This document shows positions 16,828-26,861 of a stretch of DNA of 50,000 bases, piece after piece. Position 1 is the first letter of the stretch. The number at the start of each line of letters is the position of its first letter. The stretch spans positions 1-50,000 of the forward strand of contig JACKHP010000031.1 in NCBI GenBank assembly GCA_020638905.1. The letters are read 5' to 3'. This DNA comes from Planctomycetota bacterium (GTDB lineage: Bacteria > Planctomycetota > B15-G4). The notes under the pieces were generated by a model, which was given only the letters and a program-made list of their open reading frames with translations, ran no database searches and was not told the DNA's origin. The translations under genes were made by a program, and so were the position numbers.

Positions 16828-17709
16828 TCAGCCGCGCGGATGGAAGCGCGCGTGGGCTCCCTTGAGGCGCCGCCCGTCGACGTGGGTGTAGATCTCGGTC
16901 GAGGCGATGTCGGCGTGTCCCAGCATCTCCTGGACGGCGCGCATGTCGGCGCCGTTCTCGAGCATGTGCGTGGCGAAGCTGTGCCGCAGGACGTGCGGCG
17001 TGACGCGCGCGTCGAGGCCGGCCTGTCCCGCGTAGCGCTCGACGAGCGCGAAGATCCGGCGGCGGTCGAGCCGTCCGCCGCCGCGTGAGAGGAACACCCA
17101 GGGCGGCGTCCCGCGCCCCTTGGCCTCGGCCTTCGCCACCAGCGCGGGACGTTCGCGGGTCCGATACTCACGCAGGGCCGCCCGGGCGCGGCGCCCCAGC
17201 GGGACGAGCCGATGGCGGTTGCGCTTGCCCTCGCACCGCAGCACGTCGAGCTCCTCCCGCAGGTCGTCGATGCGCAGCGCGGAGACCTCGCTCACGCGCG
17301 CCCCGGTCGCGTAGAGCACCTCGAGCAGGGCGCGGTCGCGCAATCCCAGCATCTGTTCGGGGTCGGGCGCCGCAAGCAGGGCGTCGACCTGGGACGGACC
17401 GAGCAGCCGGGGCAGCGAGCGCGCCCGGCGGGGTGAGGGCAGGTCCTCGCAGGGGTCGAATCCCCAGCCGTCCTCGCGCGCCAGGAAGCGGAAGAAGGCC
17501 CGCAGCGCGGCCAGCCGCCGGGCTCGGGTGCGATGGGACATGCCCGCCGCGCGCTCGGCCTCGAGGAAGGCCAGGATCTCGCCCGTCGCCACGAGCCGCT
17601 CGTCCAGCGCGCCGCCGGCCTGCAGGAACGCCCCGAAACGGTCGAGATCGCGGCGGTAGGCGGCCAGCGTGTGGGGCGAGAGGGCGGCCTCGGAGCGCAG
17701 ATGCGCCAA
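16828..17709 (-). CDS. xerD: Tyrosine recombinase XerC/XerD
   Basis: Site-specific recombinase of the Xer type, normally resolving chromosome dimers at dif with FtsK. The 293 residues match (about 295-300). The N-terminal SAM-like core-binding domain (LSPHTLAAYRRDLDRFGAFL) is followed by the catalytic domain with all active residues: Arg138, Lys162, His239, Arg242, His265 and nucleophile Tyr274. The nominal start is TTG 17709. The frame stays open upstream and codes for a plausible extra N-terminal helix residue set (IRAWLAHLRSEAALS), but no ATG, GTG or TTG is available there before the divergent promoter, so the true start is uncertain. No integrase-associated features surround it, which favours a housekeeping Xer. 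XerC versus XerD cannot be settled here. Confidence 0.93.
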   Translation of the reverse strand: MAHLRSEAALSPHTLAAYRRDLDRFGAFLQAGGALDERLVATGEILAFLEAERAAGMSHRTRARRLAALRAFFRFLAREDGWGFDPCEDLPSPRRARSLPRLLGPSQVDALLAAPDPEQMLGLRDRALLEVLYATGARVSEVSALRIDDLREELDVLRCEGKRNRHRLVPLGRRARAALREYRTRERPALVAKAEAKGRGTPPWVFLSRGGGRLDRRRIFALVERYAGQAGLDARVTPHVLRHSFATHMLENGADMRAVQEMLGHADIASTEIYTHVDGRRLKGAHARFHPRG

Positions 17710-17744
17710 CCACGCGCGAATCCGCGCTGCGAAGGGCTTTCCTG

Positions 17745-17772
17745 TTGAATTCGGGGCCGAGGACGCTATCTT
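17745..17772 (+). promoter_or_regulatory. Promoter of the DksA/TraR-lspA operon
   Basis: TTGAAT (17745-17750) and TATCTT (17767-17772) are spaced by 16 bases, 92 bases upstream of the ATG at 17865. It lies directly upstream of the divergent recombinase gene. Confidence 0.6.
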
Positions 17773-17864
17773 GCGGCCCTCTCCAAAAGGCGGGCGTAAC
17801 CGTCGCTAGTGCAAGAGCTTAGCGAACTGTTCGCCGAACCCGATGCCCGAAGGCCCAGAGGGGC

Positions 17865-18935
17865 ATGGCCAGGCAGACGAGCAAGAGCGCGCGGCAGGCC
17901 GGTCGGACGGCGACGTCCCGCGGAAGAGGATCCGGGAAGACCATGGGGAAGCGCACGACCAAGAAGGCCGCGGCCAAGGGCTCGCCCCGCAAGGCCTCCC
18001 CGCGCAAGGCGTCGACGGCGGCCGTGAAGACGGCCCGCAAGGCGACGGCGCCGAAGACGAGCGCCGCGAAGAAGAGCGCGAAGAAGAGCGCGAAGAAGAG
18101 CAAGGTCCAGCCGCGGGCCGCGAAGACACCGAAGAAGAAGTCGTCCACCACGAGGAAGCCGTCCGGCGACACCATGTCAGCCAAGACCAAGCGCAAGTCC
18201 GGCTCGCCCAAGGCGAGCGCAACCAAGCCGTCCCGCTCCACGGGCGCGGGGCGGGCGGCTCCCAAGGCCAAGTCGGCGAAGGCCGCGGGCAAGACGTCGG
18301 CGTCGACGGCCAAGCGTTCGGGCGCGACGCGTGCGTCGGGTGCCTCGAAGTCGGCCGCCGGATCCGCCAAGGCCGCGAAGTCCAAGGGCGCGGGCAGCAA
18401 GGTCGCCAGCGCGAGGAGCTCCAAGCCGAGCGAGTCGAAGTCGCGGGTGGGGGGGCCGTCGCGGGTCGAGGCCCGCAAGGCGTCGCCCCGCAAGGCCACG
18501 CCGCGAGGCGCGACGCGCGCCGCCGCGTCGTCCGACGAAGCCGCCCCGAGCAAGGCCGCCAAGAAGCGCAAGAGCCCCTTCGCCAAGCGGCAGCTCGCGC
18601 CGCTCGAGAAGATGCTCATGGAGCGTCGGCGCCGCATCACCGGCGACCTCACGCTCATGGGCGACGAGGCGCTGCGCGCGTCCGACCCCGACGTCGACGC
18701 GGACAACGTCGCCGACCACGGCTCCGACGCCTACGAGCGCAACCTCACCCTGGGTCTCATGGAGCACGACGCGCGCACGCTGCAGCAGATCGATCTGGCG
18801 CTCGCGGCCATGAGCCAGGGTGTGTACGGCCTGTGCTCCGACTGCGACGCCCCGATCCCGCTGGCGCGTCTCGAGGCGCTCCCGTTCGCCACGACCTGCG
18901 TGCCCTGCCAGGAGAAGAACGAGGGGTTGTTCTAG
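17865..18935 (+). CDS. DksA/TraR zinc-finger protein with histone-H1-like N-terminal tail
   Basis: Protein of 356 residues, about three times the size of a normal DksA/TraR family member. Residues 1 to about 238 are almost entirely Lys, Ala, Ser, Arg, Thr, Pro and Gly, with motifs such as SPRKAS, KKSAKKSAKKS and TPKKKSS, like eukaryotic H1 or bacterial Hc1-type tails. From about residue 239 (FAKRQLAPLEKMLMERRRR) a coiled-coil hairpin and a C4 zinc finger (Cys324, Cys327, Cys345, Cys348; GLCSDCDAPI) form a DksA/TraR domain. The family acts at the secondary channel of RNA polymerase; the tail should bind DNA non-specifically. The DxxDxA tip of true DksA is not evident. It is followed after 58 bases by lspA, a neighbour also seen in other genomes. 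Confidence 0.88.
   Translation: MARQTSKSARQAGRTATSRGRGSGKTMGKRTTKKAAAKGSPRKASPRKASTAAVKTARKATAPKTSAAKKSAKKSAKKSKVQPRAAKTPKKKSSTTRKPSGDTMSAKTKRKSGSPKASATKPSRSTGAGRAAPKAKSAKAAGKTSASTAKRSGATRASGASKSAAGSAKAAKSKGAGSKVASARSSKPSESKSRVGGPSRVEARKASPRKATPRGATRAAASSDEAAPSKAAKKRKSPFAKRQLAPLEKMLMERRRRITGDLTLMGDEALRASDPDVDADNVADHGSDAYERNLTLGLMEHDARTLQQIDLALAAMSQGVYGLCSDCDAPIPLARLEALPFATTCVPCQEKNEGLF
18064..18101 (+). repeat. 12-base tandem repeat in the H1-like tail
   Basis: Three consecutive copies of a 12-base unit (AAGAAGAGCGCG and minor variant) encode KKSA KKSA KKS. The exact DNA identity suggests slippage-driven growth of the basic tail. Confidence 0.7.
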
Positions 18936-18942
18936 TGCCGGC

Positions 18943-18972
18943 GGCGCGCGTCCTGCGATCGCACCGCGCGCC
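18943..18972 (+). terminator. Hairpin with palindromic loop between DksA/TraR gene and lspA
   Basis: A perfect 8-base-pair stem (18943-18950 with 18965-18972) encloses a loop containing the self-complementary TGCGATCGCA (18954-18963). It lies 8 bases after the stop. It could be a partial terminator, an attenuator or an mRNA-stability element; no U-tract follows. Confidence 0.3.
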
Positions 18973-18993
18973 CGGTCCCGCCGGAGATGCGCC

Positions 18994-19536
18994 GTGAGCG
19001 AGGGGCGCACGCTGCGCGGGAAGTGGGGCTGGCTGCTGCTGGCACTGCTCGTCCTGGTCGCCGACCTGTGGACCAAGGAGTCGATCTTCGGCCCGCTCGC
19101 CGAGCGCGAGTACCACTGGGTGCTGGGCGAGTGGTTCGGGTTCACGAAGGTCTGGAACAAGGGCATGATGTGGGGTGCCCTGCAGGAATGGTCGTCGGTC
19201 CTCCGCATCGCCCGCATGGCGGCCGCCGTGGTCGTGTTCGTCATGATCGTGGGCACGCCGCGCGGTGCGCGCCTGCTCCAGACGGCGCTGGCGCTGGTGC
19301 TGGGAGGCGCGCTCGGCAACATCTACGACGGCTTCGCGTACGGCAAGGTGCGTGACTTCCTGCTGGTCGACCTCGACCTGCCGGGGTTCGATCCGTTCCC
19401 GGTGTTCAACGTGGCCGACAGCGCCATCTGCATCGGAGTCGGGTTGCTCGCGCTGGGCTTGGCGCTCGACGCGCGCTCGTCCGGTGACGAGGCCGCCGAC
19501 GGCGAGTCGGCGGCGCGCGACGGGGCCGGCGAGTGA
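18994..19536 (+). CDS. lspA: Lipoprotein signal peptidase (signal peptidase II)
   Basis: Inner-membrane aspartic protease that cleaves prolipoproteins before the lipidated Cys. The 180 residues carry four hydrophobic helices. The catalytic Asp pair is visible in GGALGNIYDGF and VFNVADSAICIGV. The usual NxGAAFS-type motif is altered to NKGMMWG, and the Arg that normally follows the first catalytic Asp (NxxDR) is Gly. GTG 18994 has GGAG nine bases upstream and gives a normal short cytoplasmic N-terminus. The C-terminal tail is acidic and low complexity. Likely clients in the window are the lipobox proteins at 36634 and 38328. Confidence 0.92.
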   Translation: MSEGRTLRGKWGWLLLALLVLVADLWTKESIFGPLAEREYHWVLGEWFGFTKVWNKGMMWGALQEWSSVLRIARMAAAVVVFVMIVGTPRGARLLQTALALVLGGALGNIYDGFAYGKVRDFLLVDLDLPGFDPFPVFNVADSAICIGVGLLALGLALDARSSGDEAADGESAARDGAGE

Positions 19537-19561
19537 CGCGTCGACGCAGGGCGCGCTGCGC

Positions 19562-19567
19562 TATGAT
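19562..19567 (+). promoter_or_regulatory. -10 box of pyrD
   Basis: TATGAT lies 51 bases before the pyrD ATG and 25 bases after the lspA stop. No strong -35 box is seen at 16-18 bases. Confidence 0.4.
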
Positions 19568-19618
19568 GGTTCCCGCCCGAACCCATCCCGTGTCCGACAC
19601 GTCGCGGACACCCGGCCC

Positions 19619-20584
19619 ATGACCACCCCGCCCGCCGCCCGCACGGCCCATCCGGCCGTCACGCCCGAGAGCGTCGACCTGTCGGTCGAGATCGGGCCGT
19701 TGCGCCTGGCGAACCCGGTCATGACGGCCTCCGGCACCGCCGGTCTGGGCCTCGAGATGGAGCCCTTCTGGGACCTCTCACTGGCCGGCGCGGTGGTGGT
19801 CAAGACGATCACGAAGCTGCCGCGGCGGGGCAATCCGATGCCGCGCCTGGCCGAGACGGCGTCGGGCCTGCTGAACAGCATCGGCCTGCCGAACAAGGGC
19901 ATCGACCACTTCGTCGACGTGGTCCTGCCGAAGCTCGCGGGCAAGGCGTCGTGCCTCGTGGTCAACCTGGCCGGCGGCAGCGTGGCCGAGTTCGCCGAGC
20001 TGGCCGCGCGCCTCGACGGACGTCCGGGCATCGACGCCCTCGAACTCAACATCTCGTGTCCGAACGTCGAGGGCGGCAACCTCCCGTTCGCGCGCGACCC
20101 GACGGTGGTCGAGCGCCTCGTGGCCCAGGTTCGCCGCGCGACGACGCTGCCGATCGTGACCAAGCTCTCGCCGAACGTCGACGACATCGCGGCCGTCGCG
20201 CGCGCCGCGCGCGCCGGCGGCACCGACGCGATCTCGCTCATCAACACGCTGCTCGGCATGTCCGTCGACTGGCGCACGGGACGCCCCGGACTGGGCACCG
20301 TGGTGGGCGGGCTCTCCGGACCGGCGGTCAAGCCCGTCGCGCTGCGCATGGTCTACGAGGTCGTCCGCAACGTGGACGTCCCGGTGATCGGCATCGGGGG
20401 CATCGTCGACGCCGACGACGCGCTCGAGTTCCTGACCGTCGGCGCCAGCGCGGTGCAGATCGGGACGGCCCACTATCGCTCGCCCGACGTCGTGCCGCGC
20501 GTGGTCGAGGGGCTGCGCGAGCGGCTGGCGGCGGCGGGGCGCCGACGCGTGGCCGAGCAGATCGGAACGCTCCGGGTGGGCTGA
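19619..20584 (+). CDS. pyrD: Dihydroorotate dehydrogenase, class 1B type
   Basis: FMN enzyme oxidising dihydroorotate to orotate in pyrimidine synthesis. The 321 residues fit the class 1 catalytic subunit. TIM-barrel signatures are PVMTASGTAGLGLEM, the active-site loop ELNISCPNVEGG with its catalytic Cys, KLSPNVDDI, SLINTLLGMSVD and the phosphate-binding VIGIGGIVDADDALEF near the end. The GLSGPAVKPVALRMVYEV segment is typical of class 1B, which pairs with the PyrK ferredoxin-like subunit; no pyrK is in the window. The first 18 residues are a non-conserved extension, so a start a few codons later is possible. A receiver-domain gene follows after 3 bases, so the two should be co-transcribed. 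Confidence 0.93.
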   Translation: MTTPPAARTAHPAVTPESVDLSVEIGPLRLANPVMTASGTAGLGLEMEPFWDLSLAGAVVVKTITKLPRRGNPMPRLAETASGLLNSIGLPNKGIDHFVDVVLPKLAGKASCLVVNLAGGSVAEFAELAARLDGRPGIDALELNISCPNVEGGNLPFARDPTVVERLVAQVRRATTLPIVTKLSPNVDDIAAVARAARAGGTDAISLINTLLGMSVDWRTGRPGLGTVVGGLSGPAVKPVALRMVYEVVRNVDVPVIGIGGIVDADDALEFLTVGASAVQIGTAHYRSPDVVPRVVEGLRERLAAAGRRRVAEQIGTLRVG

Positions 20585-20587
20585 TCC

Positions 20588-21400
20588 ATGCAGCTGCGGG
20601 AGATGACCGTCGGGCTCCTGCGCGAGGTGATCGCACTCTACGAGCGCGAGGCCTATCCCGAGGGAGCACCCGCAGCGCGCGAGGTGCCCGGGGCCGACGC
20701 CGACCCGCTCGAGAGCGTCCTGCCGGCCTTCAACGACGAGTCGCAGTGCACCAGCAACACGCAGGTGCGGCGCTACACGATGCGGCTCGGCAACGCCCGC
20801 TATCCCTTCATGAAGATCGTGCTGCAGGAACACCTGGTCGAGGGCGAGTTCTTCTTCGAGGTCGACACGCACGACCAGATGTTCCGGCTCGAGGGCGAGG
20901 AGGCCGCCAAGTTCGAGCCCGTCCGCCGCTACAACGCCGACGTGCGCGAGCGCGTCGACGCGGCCTGGTGCGCCGCCCACATCCCGACCGCCGCGTCGCT
21001 GAAGGGCCTGGTGCAGACGTTGCCGCTGCCGCGCGCCCGGCCCAACGGTCGCAGGATCCTCGTCGTCGACGACGACGCCGCCATCGCGTCGACGGTGGCG
21101 CTGATGCTCGAGGCGCGTGGCTACGAGGTGGAGTGCCTGTCGGACGGGCTCGAGGCGGTCGACCAGGCCGACCCCGCACGGCACGACCTGATCCTGATGG
21201 ACAACGACATGGTGCACCTCTCCGGCTTCGAGGCCTGCCACATCCTCAAGTCGCGCGAGGGCACCCGCGACATCCCCGTGCTCATCGCGACCGCGGGTGC
21301 GCTGACCCTGCGGCAGCTCGACGACGCCGACGGCTTCCTCGTGAAGCCCTTCCGCATCGAGCTGCTGCTCTCGATGCTCGACCACCTGCTCAACCGATGA
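20588..21400 (+). CDS. Receiver-domain protein with conserved-looking N-terminal domain
   Basis: Protein of 270 residues. The C-terminal 115 residues are a CheY-like receiver with all phosphorylation residues: the acidic pocket in ILVVDDDAA, phospho-acceptor Asp205 (LILMDNDM), Thr in VLIATAG and Lys253 in FLVKPF. The N-terminal 150 residues are not a kinase, DNA-binding or enzyme domain that I can name. They contain an aromatic-rich core (RRYTMRLGNARYPFMKIVLQ, EFFFEVDTHDQMF) and read like a small ligand- or protein-binding fold. The receiver is therefore the output or control of an unknown module, not a transcription factor. It shares a transcript with pyrD. No sensor kinase is in the window. 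Confidence 0.85.
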   Translation: MQLREMTVGLLREVIALYEREAYPEGAPAAREVPGADADPLESVLPAFNDESQCTSNTQVRRYTMRLGNARYPFMKIVLQEHLVEGEFFFEVDTHDQMFRLEGEEAAKFEPVRRYNADVRERVDAAWCAAHIPTAASLKGLVQTLPLPRARPNGRRILVVDDDAAIASTVALMLEARGYEVECLSDGLEAVDQADPARHDLILMDNDMVHLSGFEACHILKSREGTRDIPVLIATAGALTLRQLDDADGFLVKPFRIELLLSMLDHLLNR

Positions 21401-21432
21401 GCGGCGCGGGGCCACGCGATCGGGTCCGTGCT

Positions 21433-21462
21433 TTGACATCACCCCGACCGGGGCGGGACAAT
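21433..21462 (+). promoter_or_regulatory. secA promoter
   Basis: A consensus TTGACA (21433-21438) and GACAAT (21457-21462) spaced by 18 bases lie 47 bases before the secA ATG. Confidence 0.7.
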
Positions 21463-21509
21463 GCCGGTTTCGTCCGTGCCCGCGTCTCGCCCTCCGTCCG
21501 AGAGACACC

Positions 21510-24208
<2,699 letters not shown>

Positions 24209-24212
<4 letters not shown>

Positions 24213-25543
24213 CGACGGCGCGCTCGCGACTCCGTGTCGCGGCGTCCCACGCGGTCTACCTCGTCGTCGCCCACCTCGTGTGCCTCGCGGCGCTCGCGGG
24301 CGTCTGCCTGCGCGCGCTGCGCCACCGCGAGCTGCGCGCGTTCGTCGCGGGCCGCTTCGGACGGCTGCCGCCGGGTCCCGTGCCCCCGAACCCGATCTGG
24401 ATCCACGCGGTCTCGGTGGGCGAGGTCAAGGCGGCCCGCGCGCTCGTGGCCGAGCTGCGCCGGGCGCGCGCCGACGTCCCGCTCGTGCTGAGCACCGGCA
24501 CCCCGACGGGATTCGAGACGGCGCGCGGCCTGTTCCCCGAGCTGTACGTCTTCCCGGCGCCCTGCGACCTCCCCTGGGTCGTGGCGCGCGCGCTGTCCCG
24601 GCTGGCGCCGCGGCTGATCGTGTTGCTCGAGCTCGAGGTCTGGCCCACGTGGATGCGCCTGGCGGACGCCGCCGGCGTCCCGCAGGTGATCGTGAACGGA
24701 CGCATGAGCGCCAAGAGCTATCGCGCCTACCGGCGGCTGCGCTGGTGGCTGCCCGAGTTCGACCGGCTCACGCTCGTGGCCGCGCAGGACGAGATCGTGG
24801 CCGAGCGCCTGGCCGACCTGGGCGTGCCGCGCGAACGGCTGACGGTCACCGGCAACCTCAAGCATGATCTGATCGCCGAGGCGCCGCGCGAGCGGGTCGA
24901 GCTCCTGCGCGCCGCGCTGGGTCTCGACGACGGACGCCCGGTCTTCGTGGCCGGCAGCACGCACGACGGCGAGGACGGTCCGGCCGTCGCGGCCTGGCGC
25001 GCGGCGGGGGGCGCCGAGGCGGCGCACCTGCTGCTCGTGCCGCGGCACCTCGAACGCGTCCCGGCCATCGGCCGGCTGCTCGACCGGCTCGGCGTGGCGT
25101 ACGTCCTGCGCTCGGCGACGAGCGGGAGCCGTCCGGCCGGCAGCGTGCTGCTGGTCGACAGCATGGGGGAGCTCGAGGCGCTCTTCGGCCTGGCCGACGT
25201 GGTCTTCCTGGGGGGAACGCTGGTGCCCGTGGGAGGACACAACGTGCTCGAACCGGCGGTGGCGGGCTGCGCCCTGCTGGTCGGACCCCACACCGAGACC
25301 TGTCGGCGGGAGGCCCGGCTGCTGGCCGAGGCCGGCGGGTTGCTCACGGTGCGCGACGAGGTCGGTCTCGGGCGGGAGGTGTCGCGTCTGCTGGCCGATC
25401 GGCAGGCCGCGCGCGAGATGGGAGCGAGGGCTCGCCGGGCGGCCTCGGGCCTGCGCGGAGCGGCCGCGGCGGACGTCCGGTTGCTGTCCGACGCGGGACT
25501 GCTAGGTCAGCCGGTTTTGGAAAGGTGCGTTCCCATCGGGTAG
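24209..25543 (+). CDS. waaA: 3-deoxy-D-manno-octulosonic acid (Kdo) transferase
   Basis: Membrane-anchored GT-B glycosyltransferase adding Kdo from CMP-Kdo to lipid A precursors. The 444 residues fit (about 420-440). An N-terminal hydrophobic anchor (about 10-30) is followed by the acceptor-binding half with IWIHAVSVGEVKAARALVAE, LELEVWPTWMRLA and the NGRMSAKSYRAYRR segment. The nucleotide-binding half contains VAGSTHDGEDG and VFLGGTLVPVGGHNVLEPA. The ATG overlaps the secA stop as ATGA, so translation is probably coupled. Its own TAG stop forms the first three bases of the metK -10 box. It shows that the organism makes a Kdo-containing lipid A core, so it has an LPS-type outer membrane. Confidence 0.94.
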
Positions 25544-25546
25544 GCT
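25517..25546 (+). promoter_or_regulatory. metK promoter inside the end of waaA
   Basis: TTGGAA (25517-25522) and TAGGCT (25541-25546) are spaced by 18 bases. The waaA stop codon TAG is part of the -10 box. The leader to the metK ATG is about 60 bases and holds an AGGAG Shine-Dalgarno. It is too short for a SAM riboswitch and none is recognisable. Confidence 0.7.
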
Positions 25547-25615
25547 CTGCGATCCAGATCCACCCAGTATCCGCCGAAACCCACTGCGCCGACGGGCGCG
25601 AGGAGCCCAGCGAAC

Positions 25616-26857
25616 ATGCCCCGGAAGGTCCTTTTCACGTCCGAGTCCGTCTCCATGGGCCACCCTGACAAGGTGGCCGATCAGGTCAGCGACGCGATCC
25701 TCGACGCCTGCCTCGCGCAGGATCCGAACTCGCGCGTCGCGTGCGAGACGCTCGTCACCACCGGCCTGTGCATCGTGAGCGGTGAGATCACCACGAGCGC
25801 GACGATCAACTACGCCGACATCGCGCGCGAGACGATCAAGAAGATCGGCTACACGAACGACGCGTACGGCATCAACGGCGACACCTGCGGCGTGATGGTC
25901 ACGCTCGACCGCCAGTCGCCCGACATCTCCCAGGGCGTCACCGAGGGCGCGGGCCTGCACAAGGAGCAGGGCGCCGGCGACCAGGGCATGATGTTCGGCT
26001 ACGCGTGCGACGAGACACCGAACCTCATGCCGCTGCCGATCGACCTCGCGCACCGCCTCGTCGAGCGCGTGGCCAAGCTGCGCCAGACGGGCAAGGTCAA
26101 GTACCTGCGTCCCGACGCGAAGAGCCAGGTCACGGTCGAGTACCACGACGACGTGCCCGTGCGCGTCGACGCGGTGGTCATCTCGACCCAGCACGACCCG
26201 AGTGCCACGCACGCGCGCATCAAGAAGGACATGATCGCGATGTGCAAGGACGTCATCCCGGCCAAGTACATCGACCGCAAGACGAAGTTCCACATCAACC
26301 CGACGGGACGCTTCGTCGTCGGCGGTCCGCACGGTGACTGCGGCCTCACGGGCCGCAAGATCATCGTCGACACGTACGGCGGCATGGGTCGTCACGGCGG
26401 CGGCGCCTTCTCCGGCAAGGACCCGTCGAAGGTCGACCGCAGCGCCGCCTACGCCGCGCGCTACGTGGCCAAGAACATCGTGGCGGCCGGACTGGCGGGG
26501 CGCTGCGAGGTGCAGCTCGCGTACGCCATCGGCGTCGCCGACCCCGTCTCGATCAACGTGAACACGTTCGGCACCGGCAAGGTCGACGAGGAGTTCATCG
26601 GCCGCCTGGTCGACAAGCACTTCGACCTGCGTCCGGCGGGCATCGTCAAGATGCTCGACCTCAAGAAGCCGCGCTACTTCGAGACCGCGCGACACGGGCA
26701 CTTCGGCCGCAAGGGCGACTCGTTCACGTGGGAGGCGACCGACAAGGCCGACAAGCTGCGCGCCGACGCCGGGCTGAACGGCAAGGCCAGCGGCACGGTC
26801 AGCAAGGCTGCGCCGGCCAAGAAGGCGGCGCGGCGCAAGACTCCCGCGAGGGCCTGA
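25616..26857 (+). CDS. metK: S-adenosylmethionine synthetase
   Basis: Makes S-adenosylmethionine from methionine and ATP. 413 residues. Signatures include the N-terminal FTSESVSMGHPDKVADQVSD, the GAGDQGMMFGYA motif, the Gly-rich GGAFSGKDPSKVDRSAAYAA loop and the C-terminal HFGRKGDSFTWEATDKAD. After the usual end of the family there are about 22 extra residues rich in Lys, Ala and Arg (ASGTVSKAAPAKKAARRKTP), an H1-like basic tail not needed for catalysis. ATG 25616 has AGGAG 12 bases upstream. A prepilin gene starts 4 bases after the stop, so the two are co-transcribed. The product also supplies the two radical SAM enzymes downstream. Confidence 0.97.
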   Translation: MPRKVLFTSESVSMGHPDKVADQVSDAILDACLAQDPNSRVACETLVTTGLCIVSGEITTSATINYADIARETIKKIGYTNDAYGINGDTCGVMVTLDRQSPDISQGVTEGAGLHKEQGAGDQGMMFGYACDETPNLMPLPIDLAHRLVERVAKLRQTGKVKYLRPDAKSQVTVEYHDDVPVRVDAVVISTQHDPSATHARIKKDMIAMCKDVIPAKYIDRKTKFHINPTGRFVVGGPHGDCGLTGRKIIVDTYGGMGRHGGGAFSGKDPSKVDRSAAYAARYVAKNIVAAGLAGRCEVQLAYAIGVADPVSINVNTFGTGKVDEEFIGRLVDKHFDLRPAGIVKMLDLKKPRYFETARHGHFGRKGDSFTWEATDKADKLRADAGLNGKASGTVSKAAPAKKAARRKTPARA

Positions 26858-26861
26858 CCCC

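Noticed and set aside
14613..17171. Long minus-strand frame opposite uvrB-uvrC
   Set aside because: Composition is Arg/Ala/His-rich without domains; it is the codon-complement shadow of uvrC, as expected at this GC content.
16828..17709. Phage or integrative-element integrase
   Set aside because: No att-like direct repeats, phage genes or composition change surround it; size and residues fit a housekeeping Xer protein.
25547..25615. SAM riboswitch before metK
   Set aside because: The leader is only about 60 bases and shows no multi-helix structure or terminator pair.
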